Below, piece by piece: positions 1 through 9,156 of a stretch of DNA of 64,000 nucleotides. Source of the stretch: Fodinibius roseus (GTDB lineage Bacteria; Bacteroidota; Rhodothermia; Balneolales; Balneolaceae); contig NZ_FQUS01000001.1 of the NCBI RefSeq assembly GCF_900129315.1, positions 186,001 through 250,000 of the forward strand, read 5' to 3'. The position numbers and the translations under genes were made by a program. The notes beneath the pieces are model-generated. The model was not told where the DNA came from, made no database searches, and saw only the letters and a program-made list of their open reading frames with translations. How positions within the stretch are numbered: position 1 is the stretch's first letter; the number at the start of each line of letters is the position of its first letter.

Positions 1-1
1 A

Positions 2-1693
2 TACGATATTACGGATAACCTGAATTATCGCATAAACTTTGGTCCGGACCTGCAGGCCTACCGGCGCGGAGTTTTTCAGGGAACGGAGACCAATGCCCGG
101 GGAGAGGGCGTGCCCTATGCTGAAAAGTCCGAAAATTTACTGCACAATTACACGCTGGAAAATATCCTGAATTACCAGCAGACCTTCAGCGATACCCATG
201 AGCTGGATATTACCGGTTTGTTTAGTATTCAGACCGAACATTTTGAAACGGATACGGTAGCGGCTTCCGGGCTTCCCTATGAAACACAGAAGTATCATAA
301 TCTTGGTACGGCCAATACGGCTGAAAATTATTCAAGCTACTTGGAGGAATGGGGAATGATGTCGTTTATGGGACGTGTGAATTACCAGTTTAACAACACA
401 TATCTTTTTACGATTACGGGACGCGCTGACGGTTCCTCCCGGCTTGCGGAAGACAACAGGTGGGGATTTTTCCCTTCCGCAGCCATAGGATGGAGAATCA
501 CTGAAGAACCGTTTATGGCCAATCAGGATCTGTTTTCCGATCTCAAGCTGAGAATCAGTTACGGAGTGACGGGTAATACGGCTATTGATCCATACCAGAC
601 ACAGGATATTCTGGCAAGGAGCACCTACCAGTTTGGTGATAATCCCGGCTACGGTTACCGTCCGGGACAGATTCCCAACAAGAATCTTCAATGGGAAGTA
701 TCCAGGCAGTTGAATGTAGGATTGAATTACGGTCTTTGGGATTCACGGGTGACGGGCAGTATCGAGGTCTACCAAACCAATACGACCGACATGCTGCTCC
801 AGCGGAATCTACCTATTACTTCCGGCTTCGGCAGTGTCTTTGAAAATGTAGGAGAAACCAAGAATCGCGGCATCGAGTTTACCCTGAACAGCCAAAATGT
901 ACTGGACAGCGGCCGGGATGGATTCAGCTGGAGCAGTGAACTCACATTGTTCGCTAACCGTGAGGAGATCATAGACTTGTATGGCAACAGGGAGGATGAT
1001 GTGGGGAATCAGTGGTTTATCGGCGAGCCGCTGACCGTTTGGTACGATTATGAAAAGATCGGGATCTGGCAGGAAAGTGAAGAGGATGAGGCCGATTCCT
1101 ATGGACAGAATCCCGGCGAAATCAAAGTAAAAGATCAAAATGGTGACGGCATTATCAATGAGCAGGATCGCGTCATCCTGGGAAGCGATATGCCGGACTT
1201 AAGTGGTGGTTTAGCCAATCATTTCAGTTATAAGGGGTTTGATCTTTCTGTTTTCCTGTATGGAAGTTTCGGACAAATGATCTTCAATAACTTCAGAGCA
1301 GGCAATGCAGCAGCTATTGATGAAGCCGACGGGGGAAATAATACGCTTGCGGGCCGATATAACAACATAGATATTGACTACTGGACGCCGGACAATCCCA
1401 CCAACAAGGCACCCCGGCCCAATCAGAGCCGGGAATATCCGCTCTATGGAGATACAATGGCTTACCAGGATGGATCTTTTCTCAAGATACGGAATGTAAG
1501 ACTGGGTTATAACCTGCCGCTCGAAACGGTACAGCGTGTAGGCCTGCGTTCCCTGCGGATATATATAAATGCTGAGACTCCGCTGCTCTTTTCTAAAACA
1601 GGTAACATTGACCCCGAGCAGTATGGCGGAGTTATCGTGGGAGATGTACCAACAACCCGCCTCTACACGGCCGGTGTCAATATCAACTTCTAA
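2..1693 (+). CDS. SusC/RagA-family TonB-dependent outer membrane receptor (5' end outside window)
   Basis: This is the C-terminal 563 residues of a SusC-type TonB-linked receptor. The frame is already open at base 2, so the plug domain and signal peptide lie before the window. The visible part is the beta-barrel: alternating aromatic/polar strands, the family motif around FPSAAIGWRITEE, a DQNGDGIINEQDR segment typical of SusC extracellular loops, and a terminal strand ending in aromatic F (VNINF). The SusD-like gene starts 18 bp downstream, which is the standard SusC-SusD order. By family knowledge the pair imports oligosaccharides across the outer membrane with energy from TonB. The substrate cannot be read from this fragment. 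Confidence 0.93.
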   Translation, partial: YDITDNLNYRINFGPDLQAYRRGVFQGTETNARGEGVPYAEKSENLLHNYTLENILNYQQTFSDTHELDITGLFSIQTEHFETDTVAASGLPYETQKYHNLGTANTAENYSSYLEEWGMMSFMGRVNYQFNNTYLFTITGRADGSSRLAEDNRWGFFPSAAIGWRITEEPFMANQDLFSDLKLRISYGVTGNTAIDPYQTQDILARSTYQFGDNPGYGYRPGQIPNKNLQWEVSRQLNVGLNYGLWDSRVTGSIEVYQTNTTDMLLQRNLPITSGFGSVFENVGETKNRGIEFTLNSQNVLDSGRDGFSWSSELTLFANREEIIDLYGNREDDVGNQWFIGEPLTVWYDYEKIGIWQESEEDEADSYGQNPGEIKVKDQNGDGIINEQDRVILGSDMPDLSGGLANHFSYKGFDLSVFLYGSFGQMIFNNFRAGNAAAIDEADGGNNTLAGRYNNIDIDYWTPDNPTNKAPRPNQSREYPLYGDTMAYQDGSFLKIRNVRLGYNLPLETVQRVGLRSLRIYINAETPLLFSKTGNIDPEQYGGVIVGDVPTTRLYTAGVNINF

Positions 1694-1711
1694 CTATAAG
1701 GATTTAGCACA

Positions 1712-3373
1712 ATGAAGAAATTAACTGACATATTCCTTTTAATGATTATTGTTCTTTTGGCTGCCTCCTGTGATGTACTCAATGAAGAGGTTGTTTCGGA
1801 CATCACTGCCCAAACCCATTTTACCACACCGGGTGGCTTTGAAGATGCGGTCAACGCGGCCTATGAACCCCTGCGAAGTTTCTATGGTACCGAGCAGGGG
1901 GGGAATATTACGGAGTACGGGACCGATCTGATTCGAAATGCGGGTCATGGCGGCTACCACTATATGAATCAATACAACGCCGGCCTGAACTCGGAAGGCG
2001 ACCCGATGGCGAACCTGTGGGACAATTACTATGTGGGTATCAACAGCTGTAACGCCGTAATCAACCGGGCCCCGGAGGTAGAAGGGATGGACGAGGATAC
2101 CCAAAAAACCAGGGTGGGTGAGGCGCACTTTCTTCGGGCCCACTACTACTTTCATCTTGTTGAGCACTTCGGGCCCGTTCACCTGACAACCGAAGAGACG
2201 AAAGAGGTTGAAACGGAAGCCACCCGTGCGCCGGAGTCGGATGTATACGAGCAGATTATTAGTGACCTGGAGACGGCCATCGCTAATTTACCCGGGAGTC
2301 AGGAGGATTACGGCCGGGCTACCGAACCGGCGGCAAAAATGCTACTGTCGCAGGTGCTGCTGACCCGGGGATACAAAGATTATGGCACCGGCAGTGATTT
2401 CAGTGAGGCGGCCCGGCTGGCAGAAGAGGTTATCGATGACTACAGCTTTGAGCTGCTCGATGATTTTGAGATGATCTTTGACAATGACAATGAGCAGAAT
2501 GCTGAAATTATCTGGGCCGTGCAGTATGGGCAGGACCCGCTGCTCAACGGAAACGGCAACGGCAGCCACCTGTATTATCGCCCCTGGTATGAAACCTATT
2601 CCTACCAGGGGAAGGGCGGAATTATCCGCACCAATGAACCGGGTTACGGTCGCCCCTGGATTCGCTTTAAACCGACGTCGTTCGCCCTGGAGAATTATCG
2701 TCCCCTCGACCAGGATGCCCGATATGACCAAAGCTTCCAGGATATCTGGTATTATAATGATTCGGGCAATGTGCCTGAATATCCCGGCGCCCGAAATCCC
2801 AGTCCCTCAGCGGGAGACACGGCAATCTATATTGACCCGGATATGACCCAGGCTGAAGTAGAACAGGAACAGCCCAATACCAGCTATAACCTGATCTCCT
2901 GGTCCACCATACCGATCAATATGTTCCCCAGCCTGAAAAAGCACGACGATTTTCAGCGGCCTTCGGTTAATGAACCAGCCGGGAACAAAGACTATATCGT
3001 CTATCGCCTGGCCGAAGCCTACCTGTTCGCGGCGGAAGCGTACCTGATGGATGGCAATCCCGGGGCGGCGGTTCCGCATCTGAACGAGGTGCGCCGGAGA
3101 GCTGCGTGGCCGGGACAGGAAAGCAGTATGGAGATTACAACCGGGGATGTGGATCTTGAATTTATCCTCGATGAGCGGGGACGAGAGTTTTATGGAGAAC
3201 AGAAGCGGTGGTTGACGCTTAAACGAACCGGAACGCTTCTTGAAAGGGTACGGGATTATAATGATAATGAGGAGGCGCAGGCCAATATCGAGGATTATCA
3301 TATGCTGAGACCAATCCCGGCCACACAGTTAAACCGAACAACCAACGATTACGAGCAGAATCCGGGCTATTAA
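1712..3373 (+). CDS. SusD/RagB-family nutrient-binding outer membrane lipoprotein
   Basis: A 553-residue SusD-like protein that should sit on the outer leaflet as the lid of the preceding SusC. It has a lipoprotein signal peptide (hydrophobic stretch, lipobox AASC, acylated Cys about residue 20). It shows the usual SusD features: an N-terminal 'TPGGFEDAVNAAYEPLR' type start, a TPR-like 'GEAHFLRAHYYFHLVEHFGPV' helix pair, and a C-terminal 'VYRLAEAYLFAAEAYL...LNEVRRRA' and 'ILDERGREFYGEQKRW' block. It ends with the common 'NPGY' tail. It is 18 bp downstream of SusC and probably co-transcribed. The bound glycan is not determined. Confidence 0.94.
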   Translation: MKKLTDIFLLMIIVLLAASCDVLNEEVVSDITAQTHFTTPGGFEDAVNAAYEPLRSFYGTEQGGNITEYGTDLIRNAGHGGYHYMNQYNAGLNSEGDPMANLWDNYYVGINSCNAVINRAPEVEGMDEDTQKTRVGEAHFLRAHYYFHLVEHFGPVHLTTEETKEVETEATRAPESDVYEQIISDLETAIANLPGSQEDYGRATEPAAKMLLSQVLLTRGYKDYGTGSDFSEAARLAEEVIDDYSFELLDDFEMIFDNDNEQNAEIIWAVQYGQDPLLNGNGNGSHLYYRPWYETYSYQGKGGIIRTNEPGYGRPWIRFKPTSFALENYRPLDQDARYDQSFQDIWYYNDSGNVPEYPGARNPSPSAGDTAIYIDPDMTQAEVEQEQPNTSYNLISWSTIPINMFPSLKKHDDFQRPSVNEPAGNKDYIVYRLAEAYLFAAEAYLMDGNPGAAVPHLNEVRRRAAWPGQESSMEITTGDVDLEFILDERGREFYGEQKRWLTLKRTGTLLERVRDYNDNEEAQANIEDYHMLRPIPATQLNRTTNDYEQNPGY

Positions 3374-3412
3374 TCTGTCCGATAACCGAATGCTAAAGAA
3401 AAGAGCTATACG

Positions 3413-3431
3413 GGAAAGAGCGCCTCTTTCC
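3413..3431 (+). other. Stem-loop between SusD and the DUF6807-ThuA gene
   Basis: GGAAAGAG and CTCTTTCC form a perfect 8-bp stem with a CGC loop, 40 bp after the SusD stop. There is no T-tract after it, so a processing or partial-attenuation site is as likely as a terminator. The role is inferred only from position. Confidence 0.35.
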
Positions 3432-3475
3432 GGGGTAGCTGTCGTTGAATTGCTAAGATATTCAGGGCCTCGATT

Positions 3476-5476
3476 ATGAAAAATAGTACATTGATGATAT
3501 CCAGGATGGCATCTACTTTATTGGTTGTGCTGGTTCTGGCACTTTCTGCTTACATGGATGCACATGGCCAATCGCAAAAAATCGCTGAAATTACCGTCAA
3601 AGCGGGGGGATTTGACCGTTATTATACCCCGGTAAGTGCCTCACTCGAAGGGATACCGCTCGGACTTCAAACCGGACGGAGACTTCAGCTCTATGAAGTT
3701 GTGAAGGGTAAAGAGCGGGCGGTGGCGTCGCAACTGGAAGCGGACGGCTATGAGAAGAAACTCCGGTGGATACTGGAGGGGAAAACTCCCGCCGGGACTC
3801 ACCGGAATTATATACTCAAGAGTGAAGATAAAAACAGTCCGGATGCTACGGATGAGGCCATCCATATCCGGGATGACGGTAAATCACTGACGGTGATGGC
3901 CGGTGACCGGAAAGTGCTGAGTTACCGATACGTGGCCAAGTCTGCCCCGGAAGGCGTTTCTGAGCGCTACAGCCGCAGCGGGTATCTTCACCCGTTGTGG
4001 TCGCCGGAGGGTGAAGTGTTGACCAGGATTCAACCTCCCGATCACTATCACCACTACGGTCTCTGGAATCCGTGGACAAGAACCGTATTTGAGGGACGGG
4101 AAATCGATTTTTGGAATCTGGGAGAGGGACAGGGAACGGTGCGTCACAAATCAATGCCCCAAAGAATAGAAGGAGAGGTCTTCGGGGGATTTGAGGCATT
4201 GCTGAATCATGTGGACCTGACCGCACCCTCCGGTGAGAAAGCGGCTTTGAACGAAAAGTGGGAAGTCAAAGTCTGGAATGCGGACCCGGAAAGGGACGTG
4301 TGGCTGATCGATTTTGTCTCTACGCTGAATCCCGCAACGGAATCTCCGCTGACGATCAAGGCGTATCGTTACCAGGGATTCAGCCTCAGGGCTACCGGAA
4401 AATGGAGTGACAAAACCGCCACGCTGCAGACCTCAGAAGGAAAGGATAAAAGCAATGGCAACGGCACGCGTGCACGGTGGACCGATATCAATGGGGTTTC
4501 GCAGGTGGGGAATTCCGGCATTCTGTTTATGACGCATCCGGGCAACCAGAATTTTCCGGAACAGCTTCGGATCTGGCCCACGGGCGCTAATGAGGGGAAA
4601 GCAAATGTGTACTTCAACTTTAATCCCGCCCAGGAGGAGGACTGGAGGCTGGAGCCGGGGAGCAGCTACAGCTTAAAGTATCGCATGATGGTGTACGACG
4701 GGAAAATTGATTCCGCGGCTGCCGAGCGGTACTGGCGTGACTTCGGGAATCCTCCCGGGGTAGAAGTCCGGCATCAAGGCCTCGGGGGAAGCCGGGTATT
4801 GGTCTACACCAGAAATGGAGAAGGATATGTACATGACAATATTCCCAATAGTATTGAAGCCCTTAAGGAGCTCGGAGAAAACCACAATTTTATCGTTGAT
4901 ACATCAGATGATCCGGCTGATATTACTAAAGACAATCTAAAAAAATATGACGCGATAGTTTTTTCAAATACCAATAATGATGTTTTTACCACCCCGGAAC
5001 AGCACGATGCATTTCAAAATTATATTCGGTCAGGAGGAGGATTTGTAGGCATTCATTCGGCATCGGGCTCGGAGCGGGACTGGCCGTGGTTTTGGAGCCT
5101 GCTCGGCGGGTCTTTTTATCGACATGCCCCTTTCCAGAAGTTCACGGTAAATAGTACGGATGAAACCCATCCATCTACGGATTTTTTACCTCAGGAGTGG
5201 ATACGAGAGGATGAATGTTACTATCTCAAGCAATTGAACTCAGGTATTCATGTCCTGCTGCAGGCTGATATGACCACGGTGGAAGATAAAGGAAAGGGGG
5301 ATTATCCCGGCGACGTATTCGGAAGTACGTTTCCGTTAGCCTGGTATCAAGAGTTTGAGGGGGGACGCTCCTGGTATACTTCCCTGGGACACAGTGTTGA
5401 GGATTACGATGATCCGGTCTTCTTGCGACATATCCTGGGGGGCATTGAATGGGTCGTATCAGGTAGCAATCACTAA
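3476..5476 (+). CDS. DUF6807 (PmoA-like) + ThuA-like two-domain exported protein
   Basis: A 666-residue protein with an N-terminal signal peptide (about residues 1-32, ending near AHGQ). Residues about 35-430 match the DUF6807/PmoA-like family, with the His-rich DHYHHYGLWNPW motif. Residues about 440-660 match the ThuA/trehalose-utilisation glutamine-amidotransferase-like fold (VLVYTRNGEGYVHDN, GGGFVGIHSAS, LGHSVEDY). Both families are frequent in sugar catabolic loci of Bacteroidota and Planctomycetota, often beside Gfo/Idh/MocA oxidoreductases as here, but neither has a firmly assigned reaction. The function in glycan or sugar-acid breakdown is inferred from context. The stop lies 33 bp before the next gene, so co-transcription is likely. 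Confidence 0.85.
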   Translation: MKNSTLMISRMASTLLVVLVLALSAYMDAHGQSQKIAEITVKAGGFDRYYTPVSASLEGIPLGLQTGRRLQLYEVVKGKERAVASQLEADGYEKKLRWILEGKTPAGTHRNYILKSEDKNSPDATDEAIHIRDDGKSLTVMAGDRKVLSYRYVAKSAPEGVSERYSRSGYLHPLWSPEGEVLTRIQPPDHYHHYGLWNPWTRTVFEGREIDFWNLGEGQGTVRHKSMPQRIEGEVFGGFEALLNHVDLTAPSGEKAALNEKWEVKVWNADPERDVWLIDFVSTLNPATESPLTIKAYRYQGFSLRATGKWSDKTATLQTSEGKDKSNGNGTRARWTDINGVSQVGNSGILFMTHPGNQNFPEQLRIWPTGANEGKANVYFNFNPAQEEDWRLEPGSSYSLKYRMMVYDGKIDSAAAERYWRDFGNPPGVEVRHQGLGGSRVLVYTRNGEGYVHDNIPNSIEALKELGENHNFIVDTSDDPADITKDNLKKYDAIVFSNTNNDVFTTPEQHDAFQNYIRSGGGFVGIHSASGSERDWPWFWSLLGGSFYRHAPFQKFTVNSTDETHPSTDFLPQEWIREDECYYLKQLNSGIHVLLQADMTTVEDKGKGDYPGDVFGSTFPLAWYQEFEGGRSWYTSLGHSVEDYDDPVFLRHILGGIEWVVSGSNH

Positions 5477-5509
5477 CCAATTATTAAATTTAATAACAAA
5501 TAGAAAACT

Positions 5510-6949
5510 ATGGATAACAATAATAATGACGGCAACAACATGTCGCGGCGGGAATATTTAAAAACCTCGGCCCTGGGAGCAGCGGGTCTGTTTTGTGCCC
5601 CTTCCATTGTTCCCGCTTCGGTATTTGGACCTAATCCGCCGAGTGAGAAGATCAATATTGGACAGATCGGTTTTGGGCGAATTGCCCGTGCCCAGGATCT
5701 TCCCAAAACGATGGAAAATGAGGTGTCGAGAGTCGTGGCGGTGAGTGATGTGGATCTGGATCGTGCGCGCGACGGAAAGGCCTTTATAGAGCGGTATTAT
5801 GCCGAGGAGAAGGGCAGGGAAAATTATGTGGATGTAGCTGTCTACCAGGATTATCGTCAAATGCTGGAGGATCCCGCCATTGATGCGGTTATCATCAGTA
5901 CCCCGGATCACTGGCACGCCCGGCCGGCAATCGAAGCCGCGCTGGCCGGCAAAGATATTTACCTGCAGAAGCCCGCTTCGTTGACCGTGGATGAGGGTCG
6001 TGCGATGAGCGATATCATGCACAGCACGGGTACGGTCTTCCAGATTGGGAGCCAGCAGCGTTCGGTTAATCCCTGGCCGCAGTTTAAACGCGCCTGCGAG
6101 CTGGTCCGGAACGGTCGTATCGGTGAGTTGCAAACCGTGGAAGTCGGATTGCCCGGTGATCCGGGGGGTGGGGATCCCACCCCCATGAACGTTCCGGAAA
6201 CCCTGGACTATGATATGTGGCTGGGGTCAACACCAGATGTTCCTTATACGGAGCAAAGAGTCCATCCCGAAGAGGGGTATTCTCGTCCGGGCTGGCTGCG
6301 TTGCGAGGCCTACAGCGCAGGCATGATTACCGGGTGGGGAGCTCATCATATCGACACGGCTCACTGGGGAATGGGGTCGGAGCATACAGGTCCGGTTGAA
6401 TTGGAAGCCACGGCCGTGTTCCCGACTGATGATCCGAACTACGAGGGCCTCTGGAACGTCCACGGCGACTTCAACGTCACGGCCCGGTATGCCAATGGGG
6501 TTGTCATGACCGTCGGAGGGGATAATAAACAGGGGGTACGCTTTGTAGGTTCTGAGGGCTGGATTTATGTTAAACGCGGGAATGCAGGGGTCACAGACAG
6601 TGACCCGGGGAGCGGTGGTGACGATACTCCTCCGTTTCAGGCGAGTGATCCGGCGGTTCTTGAATCAGAAATCGGGGAACATGAAATCCACCTGTATGAA
6701 AGCCAGGAGCAGCACAGGAACTGGCTGGAGTGTATCAAGTCCCGCCAGCTGACCGTGGCCCCGGCGGAAGTGGCTCATCGTTCCTGCAGCGCCTGCCTGA
6801 TTTACCATATTGCCATGAAATTGCCGCGCAAGCTGTATTGGGATCCGGTCAACGAGCGGTTTAAGAATGATGAGGAAGCCAATGCCATGCTTGCCCGCCC
6901 GCAGCGGTCGCCCTGGGGCGTAAGGCATATTGAGGGACTTGCGCTGTAA
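5510..6949 (+). CDS. Gfo/Idh/MocA-family oxidoreductase, Tat-exported
   Basis: A 479-residue NAD(P)-dependent oxidoreductase of the Gfo/Idh/MocA family. The N-terminus has a twin-arginine signal (SRREYLKTSALGAAG followed by a hydrophobic stretch), as expected for an enzyme exported folded with its nucleotide bound. The Rossmann motif is GFGRIA (near residue 51), and VIISTPDHWHARPA and YLQKPASLT are the usual family blocks. The common EKP is QKP here. GWGAHHIDTAHWGMG near residues 278-292 is the C-terminal domain active-site region. It follows the DUF6807-ThuA gene closely and belongs to the same glycan utilisation region. The substrate, probably a sugar or sugar derivative, is unknown. Confidence 0.92.
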   Translation: MDNNNNDGNNMSRREYLKTSALGAAGLFCAPSIVPASVFGPNPPSEKINIGQIGFGRIARAQDLPKTMENEVSRVVAVSDVDLDRARDGKAFIERYYAEEKGRENYVDVAVYQDYRQMLEDPAIDAVIISTPDHWHARPAIEAALAGKDIYLQKPASLTVDEGRAMSDIMHSTGTVFQIGSQQRSVNPWPQFKRACELVRNGRIGELQTVEVGLPGDPGGGDPTPMNVPETLDYDMWLGSTPDVPYTEQRVHPEEGYSRPGWLRCEAYSAGMITGWGAHHIDTAHWGMGSEHTGPVELEATAVFPTDDPNYEGLWNVHGDFNVTARYANGVVMTVGGDNKQGVRFVGSEGWIYVKRGNAGVTDSDPGSGGDDTPPFQASDPAVLESEIGEHEIHLYESQEQHRNWLECIKSRQLTVAPAEVAHRSCSACLIYHIAMKLPRKLYWDPVNERFKNDEEANAMLARPQRSPWGVRHIEGLAL

Positions 6950-7243
6950 GTCGCAGAAGATGGAAAGCCGTGAGTGCGAACCGAGACAGGATAGTGGTGC
7001 TGTTTTGGAGGTCAGAGGTTGGAGGGGGCCGGTAGCCGGTTGTGGGTAGTCAGAGGGTAGAAGCTGGAAGTTGGAGAATAACCAAGTAATCAACATAAAC
7101 GCTCAAGCTACTCCGTGGAAGGGCCATTGAAGGCTGGCACTCCATGATAAAAGCGGATAATCATTGATACGAGTTATGTCTGTTTATTACGTTAAATACT
7201 GATTCGAGGTGTAGACAGCTATCTGAAACTAAAAATAAAAATA
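6950..7243. other. Intergenic region with purine-rich low-complexity stretch
   Basis: About 294 bp without a gene. Its first half (about 6957-7080) is low-complexity and G/A/T-rich on the plus strand, with recurring GGAGGT, GTTGGAG, GAAGCTGGAAG and GTTGGAG words. No hairpin terminator, operator or small reading frame could be supported. A promoter for the next gene may lie in the AT-richer part after 7140. Confidence 0.4.
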
Positions 7244-8656
7244 ATGAAAAAACTGCCCCTAAAAAGTTACGTGCTACTGTTATTGTTTTCTGCGGTATGT
7301 TATTCCTGCTCCGATTCGGATTCTGTAAATGATAAGGAGAGGAAAAACAGGTTTACCGGCGCAGATAATGAGGTGAAGCTGATGACGGTGGATCCGGGCC
7401 ACTTCCATGCGGGATTGGTCCAGAAGTATGGCTATGATCAGGTTGATTCCGTATCGTATGTATATGCACCGGAGGGGTCTGATGGACTGAAGCGGCATTT
7501 GAAGAGAATTGAACAGTATAACAACCGGGAGGAGGACCCTACGAATTGGGTGATACAAGTGTACAGTGGACCTGATTTCTTTGAGAAAATGATTGAGGAG
7601 CAGCCGGGGAATGTGGTTGTTCTGGCCGGTAATAACGCCAGGAAAACAGAGTATATCAAACGATCGGTGGATGCCGGATTGAACGTGCTTTCCGATAAGC
7701 CGATGGTCATAAAGCCGGAGCGGTTTCCGATGCTGAGGGAAGCGTTGTCGCAGGCTGAGGAAAAGGGGGTATTGCTGTATGATATCATGACGGAACGGTT
7801 TGAAATTACCACCCTTCTGCAACGCAGGCTTTCACAGTACCCTGACGTTTTCGGCAGCCTGAAGAACGGAAGCCCGGAAAATCCGGCCATTACCAAAGAA
7901 AGTGTGCACCATTTCTTCAAGTATGTTTCCGGCAGGCCGCTGACCCGTCCGGGCTGGTTTTTTGATGTGGATCAGCAGGGAGAGGCCATTGTGGATGTCT
8001 CCACCCATCTGGTGGATATGATTCTCTGGGAGACGTTTCCGGGAGAGGGGATCGACACTACGGATGTAGAGGTGTTGCAGGCCGACCGGTGGGCTACCGA
8101 AATGACGCCCGGTGAGTTTGAAAAAGTGACACAGATGGAACCGTATCCGGACTACCTGCAGGAGGATTTGGACGAGGAAGGTAAGTTACAGGTTTTTGCC
8201 AACGGCTCCTTTGTTTTTGAGGTTAAAGGCGTTCACGGAAAGGTATCGGTTGAATGGGACTATCAGGCCCCGGAGGGAGCGGGCGATACGCATTACTCCA
8301 TCATGCGCGGGAGCAAGGCCAACCTGGTGATACGCCAGGGCGAAGAGCAAGACTATGTTCCGACGCTATACGTGGAACCCCTGGCGGAGAATATTGGCGA
8401 GGAGTATGAAGGCGCACTCCGGGACGCCATTGATGAGATCGGCCGGGAATATCCCGCCCTTTCCCTTTCCGAGTCGTCCGCCGGCTGGCAGGTTATGATC
8501 CCGGAGAAATACAGAGTGGGACACGAAGCCCATTTTGCCCAGGTCACCGAGCAGTATCTACAGTACCTGGTGGAAGGAGAAATCCCCGAGTGGGAACGGA
8601 AAAACCTGCTGACGAAATACTACCTGACGACCCAGGCCTATAAAAAAAGCAGGTAG
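7244..8656 (+). CDS. Gfo/Idh/MocA-like putative oxidoreductase lipoprotein (Oxidoreduct_C type)
   Basis: A 470-residue protein with a Sec lipoprotein signal (MKKLPLKSYVLLLLFSAVCYSC, lipobox CYSC, Cys about residue 22). The body resembles Gfo/Idh/MocA proteins that carry the 'putative oxidoreductase C-terminal domain': VDPGHFHAGLVQK at the position of the dinucleotide loop, VVLAGNNARKTEYIKRSVDAGLNVLSDKPMV, and VDVSTHLVDMILWE. The classic GxGxxG/A nucleotide motif is missing and is replaced by DPGHFHA, a signature of this subfamily. With a Sec rather than Tat signal it may be folded outside without cofactor, so its enzyme activity is open. It lies in the glycan utilisation region. Confidence 0.82.
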   Translation: MKKLPLKSYVLLLLFSAVCYSCSDSDSVNDKERKNRFTGADNEVKLMTVDPGHFHAGLVQKYGYDQVDSVSYVYAPEGSDGLKRHLKRIEQYNNREEDPTNWVIQVYSGPDFFEKMIEEQPGNVVVLAGNNARKTEYIKRSVDAGLNVLSDKPMVIKPERFPMLREALSQAEEKGVLLYDIMTERFEITTLLQRRLSQYPDVFGSLKNGSPENPAITKESVHHFFKYVSGRPLTRPGWFFDVDQQGEAIVDVSTHLVDMILWETFPGEGIDTTDVEVLQADRWATEMTPGEFEKVTQMEPYPDYLQEDLDEEGKLQVFANGSFVFEVKGVHGKVSVEWDYQAPEGAGDTHYSIMRGSKANLVIRQGEEQDYVPTLYVEPLAENIGEEYEGALRDAIDEIGREYPALSLSESSAGWQVMIPEKYRVGHEAHFAQVTEQYLQYLVEGEIPEWERKNLLTKYYLTTQAYKKSR

Positions 8657-8703
8657 CTTAGCTTACACAATGCGGTCATTGCGATCTTAAATCTTTTTTA
8701 CCA

Positions 8704-8947
8704 ATGCGCTTCTGTCGAACAGTATTCATAAGTCTGCTGATGATAGGGGGGAGTGTGGCGGCGTTTCCGGAAACGGTGCAGACTAACGTCCAGCTCCCGG
8801 GGCTGGTAAGCGATGGGATGGTCCTGCAACGCCATACAGAAATCAATATATGGGGCTGACAATCCCGCGAGTGCCAATTTATATAATACAAAAGGACTGC
8901 CTGCTTCTCCTTTTGAAGCCTATCAATATTCTATCGAAAACAAATAA
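8704..8947 (+). pseudogene. Sialate O-acetylesterase (SGNH family) remnant, internally deleted
   Basis: Codons 8704-8859 encode a signal peptide and the family N-terminus (QLPGLVSDGMVLQR, then INIWG, then a TGA stop). Directly after it, in another frame from 8861, NPASANLYNTKGLPASPF reads to a stop at 8945-8947. That segment is the normal C-terminus of the same family. The central several hundred codons, including the catalytic core, are absent, and the two ends are joined out of frame. The gene is therefore dead. The intact homologue would have been an esterase that removes acetyl groups from sialic acid or from plant/hemicellulose sugars. Confidence 0.8.
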
Positions 8948-9156
8948 GATCTCAATTTAAGTATAAATACAAGGGATTTATTGAATGGACGATTCTTTCG
9001 AACAGTTCAGCGCGTATTTCTTACCGGGAAAAACCGGTTAAATTCAATTACGGTCATTTCCCGGCAAGGGAAATACTCGCAGGAACAAATCAACTGAAGG
9101 GACTATTTGGATACCCTAAGCAGAAATCATAAATAACATGTACAAGTCATATTATT
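8948..9156. other. Intergenic gap before the GH3 gene
   Basis: About 210 bp between the esterase remnant and the GH3 gene. No further esterase-like codons, terminator or operator could be recognised. A short ACCGG/CCGGT dyad lies near 9027-9042. The promoter for the GH3 gene is presumably here. Confidence 0.3.

Noticed and set aside
8861-8947. Independent small gene after the esterase N-terminus
   Set aside because: It lacks a start codon and matches the C-terminus of the same esterase family, so it is part of the pseudogene.
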